From Musa acuminata AAA Group (Eukaryota; Streptophyta; Magnoliopsida; Zingiberales; Musaceae), in assembly GCF_036884655.1 (NCBI RefSeq), contig NC_088339.1, forward strand, positions 27,795,501-27,859,500: a stretch of 64,000 nt of DNA, in the 5' to 3' direction. Below, in pieces: positions 24,508 to 37,200 of this stretch. The translations under genes were made by a program, and so were the position numbers. The notes under the pieces are model-generated. The model was not told the origin of the DNA, ran no database searches, and saw only the letters and a program-made list of their open reading frames with translations. Position 1 is the stretch's first letter. Each line of letters begins with the position of its first letter.

Positions 24508-27241
24508 ATGGAAGGGGGTGTATCGTTTTGGCCGGCGTTGATGCTGTCTTCGATCTTGGGTTGGGCGGTGGCCTCGTCGTTGTTCGATCTCACCAGGAGG
24601 GTGAGAGCCTTGACGCAGCCTTGGGTCACCCGCCGCGTGCTCGCGGATACCCCGTCGATACTTCGGGTGCAGGTGAATCCTAAAGATGTGTTGGATTTTC
24701 TGTTTTTGTATCGGGAAAATTTTGGGATCTTTGTTTCCTGGGGAATTTTGTTGTTTGATTTATGACACGGGCAGCTGACGTTTTCAAGTTTTACATACAA
24801 TTGTGCTCAAGGTAGGATTTTGATCCAAATTCTGAGGGTTTCTTGGTTGATTCCCAACAGAGATTCCACCACGGGTTCTTGGACAACATGTTCTCGGTGC
24901 TGTCATGCGGTGTATCGGTGCCATTTTATACAGGATTCCTTCCTATTCTTTTCTGGGTAGGTCTTGTTATTGTCTTATCCTTGTTCTCCTTTTTTTTCCT
25001 TTCCCCCCTCTCGGATGAGAGAATAGATACTGAATTTTCTTGATTGTTGGTAATCCTCTAGAGCGGGCATAGCAAATTGGCCAGACAAATGACCCTGTTG
25101 ATGGCTTTCTGTGACTACATGGGGAATTCCATAAAGGTATATTTGATATTAGTTATAAGCTGTTGCTCTGATGGAATAATCTGGCAAGTGATCTTTATAT
25201 ATTTCTTTTTCATGCTACTTCTGGTTTTTTGCTTTATTGAACCTTTTGTGGTATGAACACTTAGGATGTGGTATCAGCTCCTAGACCAAGTTGTCCACCT
25301 GTGAGAAGAGTGACTGCCACAGAGGATGAGAAGGAGAATGCCATGGAATATGGATTGCCGTCTTCACACTGTCTGAACACTGTTTGTCTGTTAGGGTAAT
25401 TTCTTCTTTTTCATTTAGTGCAATGATTTGTCACTTTGTCATTTACTTTTCTTTTCTAAAACTAAGTTCAAAGATTATACGATCTCATAAGTTGACAACA
25501 ACAGCTTGCCTGGTATTTTTCACACTGCAGTAAAATGTAATGGAGTATCTCATAACTTTGATTAACTATTTTTTGTTCTTGCAGATATATGTTGCACTAT
25601 GTACTGGCACATTATCCGCAAAGAGATGGAATTGATATTGCCATTTGGTTTGGGCTAGTTTTCTTGTTTGTCATGCTAATTGGAGTAGGTGAGGTGACTT
25701 CCAATTCGCAAAAGTTATTTTGGGTATACCACTAACAGCTAATTGGAGTAGGTGATATGAACCATATTATTTGTCTGTGAAAGAAAAAAGAGATCTTATC
25801 TTTGGTTTCCAAGTTGGATTCTTTGCATTCTTCGAGGTGTATGACTTCTGTTCTTCTTTGTTTATCCATTCAGGGAGGGTATATTTGGGCATGCATAGCT
25901 TGATCGATGTTGTGGCTGGAATAAGCTTTGGGCTTGTTATCTTTGCCTTTTGGTTGATGGTTCATGGATATGTTGATGAGTTCATCATCTCTGGGCAGAA
26001 TGGTGAGCATCAAAACTCTAACGAGCATTTATTTTCCAACGTTCTAGAGTTAATTGTCCATGTTGATTTTATGTTGTTTCTTCTTTTCATTTGTTTTTCA
26101 GTTACATATTTCTGGGCAAGCCTGTCTCTTCTATTGTCCTTTGCATACCCTAATCCGGAACTTCCAACCCCAAGCTTTGAGTACCACACAGCCTTTAATG
26201 GTGTTGCATTTGGAATAGTAAGCATAAACATCTCTCTTTTTTTGGCCTTGCTTCTTTATAATATTTACTGCTTTTTATCATGTATCATACATTTGATATG
26301 TATAATGGCTAAATTCAGTGGCATAGCAATGGAAATGTTGTTGCTGAAATATATATTTGTATATAACTGGCATAGTTAGATACAAATATGCATGTGTGGT
26401 CAATTGGGATGTCGCATTCGATTCAGGATTTATTCCACTGTGCACTGCTTCCAGAGTTGACTCATTGCGTTAGCAATGATAAAAATTGACTTGATGACCT
26501 GAGGATGTAGAAATCTCTGCAAGCTTATCCTCCTAGTGGGCAAAATCAGAAAGATCATTACTTGTTTGAAGATCCTGTAAGTGAATCTTTGAAAGATAAT
26601 GGGATAATGATATTGCACAAATTTGGCTCCTGAGAAGGCTCGGTCAGATGAAGGAAAACACAAACTTTGCTATCCTAATAAGCTACCGAAATGATCATAT
26701 CTTTGGAGAGAAAAATCATGTATTATCTTTCTATCAGCCTGGCAACAAAATGGTTTCTCTTTTATTGTTCTTTGATTATGTATTCAGTAACGTCCAAGTA
26801 CAAATGCTATATCTAAAACTTTTTGTCATACAGGTTACTGGAATTCAACAAACATATCTTCATTATCACCATGATAATGTTCCACGGATCTTCAGCCCCC
26901 AATTACCGGTTGCAGTATTCCTAGGACGAGTATTAGTCGGCATTCCTACCATACTTATTGTGAAGTTCTGCAGCAAGGCTATTGCTAAATGGTTGCTCCC
27001 TATTGTTTGCAACACTTTGGGTATTCCAATAGTATCATCATGCTATGTGCCAACACTGAAGGGGTCTGATAGCAAGGACAAGTCTGACGGTAAGCAATCA
27101 GGTTATCTTCAGAAATTGGTGACTCTCTTCCCTCAGAAGGCATACGATGTGGACACCGGAATTAGATTTCTCCAGTATGCAGGCCTTGCGTGGTCGGTGG
27201 TCGATTTGGTTCCCTCCCTCTTCTCTCATCTCAATTTGTAG
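24508..27241 (+). CDS. LPPD: Long-chain-base-1-phosphate phosphatase (lipid phosphate phosphatase delta), 407 residues
   Basis: Eight exons: 24508-24672, 24861-24956, 25062-25136, 25265-25395, 25585-25688, 25874-26002, 26102-26217, 26834-27241. All are GT-AG with exact frame, 1224 nt. The product belongs to the PAP2 superfamily, Lcb3/SPP1 type, and removes phosphate from sphingoid-base phosphates at the ER membrane. Catalytic motif 1 is K-x6-RP (KDVVSAPRP, split over exons 3/4), motif 2 is PSSH (YGLPSSHCLNT) and motif 3 is GRVYLGMHSLID with the catalytic His. Several hydrophobic segments (exons 1, 2, 5, 6, 7, 8) fit a multi-pass membrane protein. The C-terminus IRFLQYAGLAWSVVDLVPSL matches the plant family closely. 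Length is close to the 416 residues of the Arabidopsis enzyme. In plants this activity limits LCB-phosphate signals in ABA and stomatal responses (family knowledge). The gene runs convergently towards PP2A. Confidence 0.95.
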
Positions 27242-28980
27242 CAGGTTTACCTCGCATGAACACAAGTCTTCTCTCCGTTTCATGGAATTCAGAACTTCAC
27301 ATTTTGCCTCGAAGAGTCTGTAGATTAATTTTTTTTTTTTTTTGTCATTTGGCTGTATAAATTTGTGTCTAATATGAGAATACTTGCGTTATGATCACTT
27401 ACTCGATATCGGGTGTTAGTATGGTGCCACAAATGGTTTGTATAAACAATCTTGATGAGCTGGCATGGCCCAGCTAATGTATGTATATAATCATCATGTT
27501 TCAATGACTACTTTGGAGAATATATTGGCATTATTGTATCAGCTCAATTCAGACTGGTCTCAGTGACTTTGAGGTTCTCCGAGTAGCCTTTTGTATGTGC
27601 TTCATGTAGAATTTGCAAAGACAAGTACAGATTAGATTCAACTCACTGTAGAAAGTAGTCTCCTGTATATGATTTTGATGTTCGATGTACAAAGCATCAT
27701 CTAAAATCCAACTCAATTTACAAAGCATTACACTTTCTAAACTAAATGTCTTACCTTTTCGGATGAGCAACTCTACTGGAATTCATCTATCAAGTCTTAA
27801 CAGGAATATAAACATTAAAATAGGCTTTACATGAATGAATATATGTATATATATATATCACAGGATTGCCATCTTAGGTGAGGAAGAAGAAACTGGCAAG
27901 TTGTGCACTTGCAGCGTTACATGGGGCGCTGCCAACCTGTTTGCGGCCGACGTACATCTCAGCACCCCTTGAGAAAGACAACGAGGACGCGTCCCATTCG
28001 GACAGGTATGGTGTGTCCCGTTCTGCACATGCGAGGGATTCCTGCGAACGCTGGCGTAGCATGCGGCGACAACGAAAGCGTTTGAGATTGACCAAGAAAT
28101 TACAGGAAACTACGAGCTGCCGTATTTTGACCGAGTCCATCGCAGCCGAGCAATTAAAGGGAAACCACGGGCTGCCTTGTTCGGCCGTCGGAATATGGTG
28201 GGGCCCGCAAGGCGACCTGACGGGGAGTCCGAAGAAGCTCGATAAAACAAATAGTCTTATAAAGCGACAGCTTTTATAAAAAACAAAGAGAATAGCTATT
28301 CTGACTCCGACATTAATCACTTACCTCATAAATGAGACTAACTATATATTAACTATCATTAATATTTCAGTTCCAATACTTACATATGCTATATTTAATA
28401 TTTCAATTCCTATATTTTATAAGTTATATTGATATTTATATTATTATAAAAATAAAATATATAAATCTATTTATCTTTGCATCGTCAATTTTTATCAATC
28501 GAAACATGAAAATAAAATTAAAAAAATAAATAAATTTAATATTTCAATTGATGATAATGAATGATATTGTTGCTAGAAGCCACAAGTGACTATTGTAGAT
28601 GAAGAAAACGGTAACAAAAGATGAAAGTCATACGATTCCTTTGTTGCTAGACAATTGCATCGACATCGATGCATAATGACTCTTACCTCCTTCTCTTTAT
28701 CCATAATAATCATTAAAATTATTTTTTTTATCTTTTATTTTTATATTTTTATTGATATAATCAATATTAAATATAAAAACATAAATAATAAAAATAACTA
28801 ACTATAAAAGATAATATATAATTAGCCCACGTAAACGAGCAATCAACATTGTGACACCAACACTGGTCCTCTTTCAAAGGGCATAATATCATTTTGCTTA
28901 GGAAACATTATAACAAAGGCAGGAAGCATTATAATACGAAGGTACAATTTAAGTAACAATACATCCACAAATAAAGTAAC

Positions 28981-29022
<42 letters not shown>

Positions 29023-29682
29023 ACACTTGTATTATAAAGCCCAAATGTTGTACATGCCAAATTACGATTCCAACTATTTTTCAATTAAATGACACTGAAA
29101 TAATCTACTAAATATTTTTAGAGAGTTTGCCTCCGTACATTGCTCCGGTACTACTACTCTCCGAAAAAATACTTATTTGGTAAACAACTTCTGTGCATTC
29201 TTGTAGAAAAGAAACCCTTGGCGAGAAATGGTTCAGGCACGGTTCCAACATAGAGAAGCAGTCACTTACACACAGACGGAAGGAAGAAACAGATCTAGAA
29301 TCGTGGGCTAAATCTATGATATTGTCGAAGCAACTCCATACGTTAAAAGTTCCCTCTGCAGGATGAAAATGATTCCAGCAAAAACGAAAAGATAACCAGA
29401 AAATGGGAAAAGGGGTGGATACCAAAGAATTCCCTTGGAAATGATACACGCTGCTACATTGTCAGCCTTGCTACCTCCAACAACAATGGAACCCCATTAG
29501 AGGTACAGCTTTCAACATCAATATACATCTATTCCATCCAAACCACCAAAGCCAAGCAGCTTGGAATAAAAATGTCAAACTGATCGTAGGATCCTGGGAG
29601 GGAACTGTCTCCAATCACAATGCCATTTAGCAAGCAGTGCTTGCTGTGAGGAATCAAGAATTCAACTCCTCCACTAGCTGAT
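27242..29682. other. Spacer between convergent genes
   Basis: The left part is the LPPD 3' untranslated region. A GC-rich island at about 27900-28240 has overlapping open frames on both strands (133 and 148 codons) but no family or splice evidence. The rest is AT-rich with an (ATT)n run at 28983-29020. The region 29100-29682 is probably the PP2A 3' untranslated region and downstream flank. Confidence 0.5.
28983..29020. repeat. (ATT)n microsatellite
   Basis: About twelve uninterrupted TAT/ATT units. Confidence 0.95.
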
Positions 29683-31132
29683 TTACAGGAAGTAGTCAGG
29701 AGTTCTGCGAGACACATCCGGCTCTCCTCTCCTGGGGGCTGGCTCAAACTGCAACACAAAAAAGCTAGATCAACAACAGGTTTATCTTCTAGGGAGGAAA
29801 AAAATCATTATTCAATCTAGCTAAATAATGATAGCTGATGTGCTTCAGCCCATAATACCAGCCTAAGTTAGTCGAAAAATTACATGGTAGCTTAAGTGAG
29901 AAGCAATTGATCACGTAGCATCCACCTCGAGCCATCCTGAGCTAAATCTTTAAGTTCACCAAAAAAAAAAAGAGCCACGCTGGGTGTACATGTCATCTAC
30001 ACCCAGCTTGTGCTACTAGGACACCTTGATGCTATTCAACCGATTTGAGAGGGAGCAGTTTTTCAGTTGTGCACATTTTGTGTAGGAAAGCTTCACCTTG
30101 ATGGACATTAATGTTCAGCATTTTTACATAACAAAAGTAATATAAGCAACATTTCTGTTAGTATAGGTGCCAATGTCTGGACAATCAACATTGAACCCTC
30201 TCATACCTGGGCATACGTATAGCCATTGGACTTCAAATGAAAACACATTATTCAAGGTCTAGCCAGGTGTAAAGGCAGCTTAAACCCATTTGGTTTGGTG
30301 ATTGGTTCTATGTTACTAGATTCTTAATTTGCCTTGGTCTGACCATGTTGACACAAACAAGGATACAAAGAAACTTCACAAGTTAGATGTATTAACAGTT
30401 TAACATGGCAAAAAAACTAGACCCTGTGAGGAAGATTTGTCACAGCTTAAAACCAATTTAGCAAACTACTGGAGGTTAGCATCACAACAAACATCCAAAA
30501 AATATATTCGGAAGAATAAAAGAATCATCCAAATTACCAAAGCATTGAGAACATTGTCACAGGCAAATGATTGTGCAGATATGAATATTAACAAAGTGAC
30601 AAAACTATATCCCATTGAAATTGACCAACTGTAAGTTAAAAACCAGCTACAACCACTCTAAACAAATTCATGAGTCATTTGCTTGAAAGTAGTAGCCGAT
30701 CCAGTCTTGCAATATATACATGTGAAATATGATTTTACCATTATGTCTGATAACCAATAACCGATCAGACATTCTAGAAAGAATTATCAATATCAAAAAC
30801 AACAAATTGGCTTATGAATTCAAGTGCTTTGAAGTAAACTGTACTATTATTCGGCATGTCAATCCACTCTTGTCATGTAGCAAAACACAAGTGTTTGTCT
30901 GGTTGTAGACTACAACAGATTTGAGATAACATTTTCAATCAGATTCTTTAATTCCTTCACAAAGAAGTGTTCAAATCCCTTCATAGAAGTGTTCCGATTC
31001 TCATAATGATCTTCATTTTATGTCAATATTGGATGTAATCACCAATGTGAATATTGAAAAAATGTGAACCTGTTGGTATAAAAAATAAATGAAGGCTAAA
31101 TACATGCATTCGAGCATATTGCACACATGTAA

Positions 31133-31203
<71 letters not shown>

Positions 31204-34200
31204 ACCTGGATAAATGTATGGTCCTTACAGTCATCGACTTCACAGATGGAGGCCATGTTACCACACCGATAGCAATAATTTGGTGCACTAAATATAGTCA
31301 CTACCTTTTGGTCCTGTTTTAGGCAATTAAAGTAATTCAAATTCTGGATTACCAGAAGACAATGCAGAAGAATCACACTTAAAAAGACAAACAACAAAGG
31401 GTAGTTACATGTCCCCAGTTGTATCCTTCCATGACTAATTGATGAGCTCTTGCTATCAGCTTAAGGTTATTGGTGTGGTTAAACTGCTCTGATATATCCT
31501 GAAATCACCAGAAGTTTAGTAAAAAGATGACCATCAAACCAATAAGGAAGAGGAAAGTGTGTCATTATACTTGGCCAAAAGTATATCCAGCACCACGAGG
31601 AGAAATACCCCAACCACATCGATCATCAGGGTCAGACCATAAAAGATCACACATAGGGCCCTCATGCGGAACTTCTTGAACACGATCAAAGCTACGTATA
31701 CTATCAAGGGTTTCAATAGATGGAGATAATCCACCATGCAGGCAAAATATTTCAGATTCAACCTGCACAGACATAATGAAAACTTTTCCAAGTCAGATAG
31801 CCAAGTTCAAGAGAGCAAGGTCTGGAGAATCAAGAAACAGCCATCAGCAATGGCTATTAATAGGCATAAACACTCAGGTACCCAAGTTGAAAAATCATGA
31901 GGAACACATTTACAGCAAAAAAAAAAAAAAAAATCAAGCTGCATGCAAATTGATCTTCAACAAGGGAGAAACGATGACACTAGCAAAAGAACATAAAGAA
32001 ATTAGTTGTCATATAAAGAAGACTTTCTATTTTAGTAATTTGCACTATAAAAACAATCGCAAAAGAAGAAAATATGAGCCACAGAATAAAATGCATGTCT
32101 TTCACCCAACAATTAGGTACCCATGTCACAAAAAATAATATAAATTCTTATCATAAAGAAACATTATTATTACGATACACTAACTGAAGCTTCCAACATA
32201 ATTAACTCTTTACTGGTACAAAATCATTTATATCTATACAAACCATTCCTTAAGAAGATATTCTTTTATATATTTCATCTCTCATAGTTGCACTTGCACT
32301 AGTCCATGAGAATAACAAAAATAATCATAATCAACTAGTGTTCAACAAGAACACTTCCAGAATCAGCTTACAGAAGTTGCACATGCAAATTAAAACCAAA
32401 AATGCCACCCTGATATTAGCAAAATAACTGAAAGATAATAGTATCCAAGACAAAAATTCATTGACCAAGAACAGTAAGAAATTTTCAGAGTACCAACCAG
32501 TGCTGTCAATGGGAAATAATCAAATAAATCTGTGAAGGTCTTCCATACATTTGCATTACCATATCTGCCATAACATAATGAAAGCAAATGTTAAAAAGTT
32601 AACTTAACTTGGACAAATCAATATAGGAACACGAACAAGGGGAAATTGACAAGTCCCATGGATTTCATAGTATATTCTTTGTTGTAAAATCAACAAGTAA
32701 CTGGTTTTGCTTTCTTGTACAACAAAACTCAACATAAAGAGAAAGCAGGATTACAACCACGGAATTGATGTCTTGTGTACTACCAGTGCACTGGATTTAC
32801 TATAATCGAAGAATAAGTCCTTGACCGCACTTGTATCACCTAAACCAATATTTTTTCTCTTATTATCATGCCTCAGTAACACATGTTTGTCCATTTCCAC
32901 AATTAATTCTGCCCGTCCAGGGAAGGCATGTATATTCCCATTGTAGTTGATGAAATGCGATATAAACTGGAATTACTTGGACAATGATTCTGCAATCATC
33001 AATCTTCCCCATTTGCCCCTTGCAGGGGGAACACATCCAATCATAGGACAGCACAACACCTCAGAACTGGGACACCTGACACTTCTGACCATTACAAATA
33101 TATTTCTTAACTATAATTACCTCACAGCAAAGGCAATGATACTACCACCTTGGTATGTCCTGCACTTATTAAACGAGGATATAATAACATGTTTGCAATA
33201 TGCAGTAAGCTTGACTATCATTGGTCCACTTAAATGCATATAAATTTGTTTTCCAAAGACAAATTCCAGGTGTTATCATGGTTTTTAATTTCAATGTGTA
33301 TCACCCGGTATGGGCGGTATATACCGGTCCGAGAGCCTCTTGGCATGCAGACCACCCCGCTACCAGGCAGTACCAAATTTTTGGCGCCATATCGAGTAAT
33401 AACAATAAAAAAATTGACCATTACTGACCTGTACCAGGCGAAATCGACTGGTACCGACCTTCTAGCTATTTTAGCTAAAATAGCTGAAAACACTAATACA
33501 ATATGTATTAGTGTTTTTAGCTATCTTAGGGAGTGGTACACCTCGATATGTACCATACCGAGCAAGGCTTGGTACATCGGTACAGATTGAAATTACGAAC
33601 CTTGTATGTTATAGTACCACATATAGTGCAACCACACAATAACACCAATCTACAATGTTGTAAAAAACCAACTTTGTACAAAATATGCAAATTATTTCAA
33701 CCATGAAGACATTACACCAATCCATAAAAGTTGCATATTTCCACAAATATACAATAACATAATCTTTTCTCCTTTATTTGTTTTTTATCATGAGTTCACT
33801 CAACATATGAATTATGTAAGTTCACCCTAACCCCTAACTATACCAAAGACCCAACTCAACATAATCTACGGAATTGTCCCTAGTTACATATGGTCTATAC
33901 TCTATATAATTGCAACAGAAGGCACATGAAAGGGGGCATCTATATTACTCTAAATACTAACAACAATCTAATAGTCAAGAGGGTGGGCCATATTGTGATA
34001 GAAAGATTGCTCCTTTGCAATTTGGATGGCCAAGATTCAAGTCATGAAAACAACCGCTTTCCTCGAAACGATTAGACCATACACATTACTCCTACATAGG
34101 CATTGATAGGAGCCTTGTATACTGGACTTACACAAATTTCTAGTAGAATGGAGACAATAGCCAACTTAAGGGACATCTATCTGTTTCAAAATTTAGCAAG

Positions 34201-34265
<65 letters not shown>

Positions 34266-37200
34266 ATTGCTTCCTACTTTCTGAGGGTAAAACCACTAGA
34301 TTGAAATTAGTCTTCTGTAATGTCAGATCATTGAATTCACATGGAGAATTTTGAAATGCTCCATGCTATTATGAGACTTGAAATTGATTATCTAGTAATT
34401 TCTAGGCAGAAGCCCAAGAAAACAAACATAGGTAGAGAATACCAATGAAATTGTCTTTTGGATGTTATATTTCTGCAATACCATGATATGGCCTTTATAT
34501 TTCTTAACAAACACTGATTTAGGCACACATGCCCTGAAGAATTCCCCAGAAATGTCTTGATTTAACAAGACTGAGCTAATATATGCGTGAAGTGATAATG
34601 TCAAATTTAATGTAGCTTTGCATGATGCCCAAGAAAACAAACATAGGTAGAGAATACCAATGAAATTGTCTTTTGGATGTTATATTTCTGCAATACCATG
34701 ATATGACCTTTATATTTCTTGACAAACACTGATTTAGGCACACATGCCCTGAAGAATTCCCCAGAAATGTCTTGATTTAACAAGAATGAGCTAATATATG
34801 CTTGAAGTGATAATGTCAAATTTAACATAGCTTTGCATGATGGGCTTACAATAATAAAAATACAAGTCATTTTGTACAACTATAGTTTCATCTGCATGTA
34901 TATGGATCTTCAAAGAACAACTGTTGTATGAGACAAACTGTAGAAATATGTAGTAGATAGTTCGTGGAGCTGTACAAGGACAACCAAATTTGTCATGCCT
35001 ATCACCATGGTTCAGTATGTGCTGAGATGCAGTATGCCAGAAAATTACCAGCAACCATCACACACCAACCCATGCTAGAGGTGTCCATATACGGCCACAC
35101 AAACTATTAGCCTTTGCTAGGCATATAGGGTTTGGCACCCAACATGCCATGGAAATCATACCCAAGACTGCTTAATCACAAGTACAGAACAAGCACACGT
35201 GACTAAATATTAAACACACAGATTCACCAGTAGCACGTATTTCAAGTAAGAAATTCCATGGACTGGCAGAAGAGAAAAAAATATGCAAAGCCAAATCTTG
35301 ATGTGAATGAGAACAAATGGGATATAACAAATATGAAAAATTGAATCCAAAGGCAGCAAGAGCTTACTTTCTTAAACATTCATCATAAAATCCATAAACT
35401 TGGGTAATCTGCAATATGATACAACAATCTTCAGTTAAAATCTATCTGCAATATATTTAAGAATGATTGAACAAAAATCTACAAGTCTAATTGACCAATA
35501 TTATAGTCAATTTCTATCCATCATACATTCTGCAACAAAAAAATTAGACATAAACACTGTCAGCAATGATAAAGAAAGAGATAAACTGTGGTACCTGACG
35601 GCTCTCATGGTTTCCTCTAAGAATGGTAATTCGCTGAGGATAACGAACCTTGAGGGCCACCAAAAGCTGTTCATGTGAATCCACCAATGTGTTATCTCAA
35701 ATATTCAAATAAAGATGTAAAGTTACAAAATGTTCAACAAGCAGAATATCCTAACAGAACTAAAGATGCACTATAGTAACCCAAACAAAAAAAAATTCAT
35801 TCATTCAAATATAATATTTTCAGTCATGTCAGAAAATACAATATGTGATAAATATGGCACAACATGCATATAACCTATAACAAGAGTTTTGATTGTGTTT
35901 CAGCTAGATCAACCACAATAATTCCAGCAAAACACGGAAAACCACATGCACATAAGCACGGCCTGAGGTTAATAAAGTGTCTCAAACATAAAACCAACTC
36001 GTTCAGACATGATGCTACCATGTGATAATAACATTCATAACAGTCATAACATCCAAGTTCGAAAATAAAGCGAAAAATGTTCAGATTGTTCAAGCTGAGA
36101 TATGCAGGCACAGATGCAAAGAAAGTGATGCAAGATGTAGCAACATTGGTTATGAAATTGCACACAAATTGAAGATTATCATCACAGTACACTAACACAT
36201 TGGAATATAGAAGTGCATAACTAGGGATTAGTATGGTTAAACAATGGTACCATCTAAACGTGAACATGAGTCTGTCAGACATGTACAAGTACCCAAAAAA
36301 AACCAACAGTAAGGATATCTACCTCCATGTCAAAAAAAAACTCTACATCAAGAAAAGAGAAGCACATACATTAACTATTAAGTCAACAACAATAACAATT
36401 TTCCAACCATTTAGTTCCAAAAGAACCATGTTCACATTTAGTGATTTATGACAACCAATGACAATACCGTTCCAATAAATGGAAAACAGCAATAACATAT
36501 TGGCTCTCTCATTGAAGTGTTTTTGCAGTAGTTGGTAATAAACATATATTTTAGCATAACATGGCATGCATGCATGAAGACAAGCAAATACTTGCTGCAG
36601 TTTCTGATATTGCAAACAATCTATACAAACCCAATTTTTAAGCTTGCCAACAATAGCATGCCTCATTATCCACAAATATATAATGCCAATCTATACCCCT
36701 CAAGATATGCATAAAAACATTGTCAATGCATAATCTAAGTAGGATCAATAAAAACATTGTCAAAATTTGATATATTTGAAATATATATCAAACAAATTAG
36801 TTAAAAATATATTAGCTCGTTATCAGATGATCATTATAATAATGAAAAGAACTTATAGTTTTTCCATAAATTACCAAGAATTTATTAAAAAAAGAAGATA
36901 AAAAGACAGTCTACTGCATGAGATTTCTGCCAATGCAGAATCTAAGTAGGGCCAATACACCACCTTCCCTCTGCAAACTTTATTAAAAACAGACCTCAGT
37001 GTCTAATGCCAATTAACTATGTACTTTGTGAAATTGTTATAATCTTTCATTTGCATTTTCAAAATTGTCTCTGCATACAATATACATAATGACAGCATAC
37101 CTGTTCACGCACATGACAACGCAATCTTTCCTCCATTGAGCTCTGTTGAAAACATCACTAGTCAACCTTTCTTGTGTTCTCCTATATCTTTTTATTGTAT

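Noticed and set aside
27874..28320. 148-codon minus-strand and 133-codon plus-strand frames
   Set aside because: They overlap each other in a GC-rich island. Neither has motifs, homology I recognise or splice context, so no gene is called.
31013..31397. Minus-strand frames with HTHTHTH and SLSLSL runs
   Set aside because: Translation of the compound microsatellite. Only 31206-31313 is real PP2A exon.
34392..34879. Two similar minus-strand frames (82 and 90 codons)
   Set aside because: They are the two copies of the 215-bp intron duplication, not paired genes.
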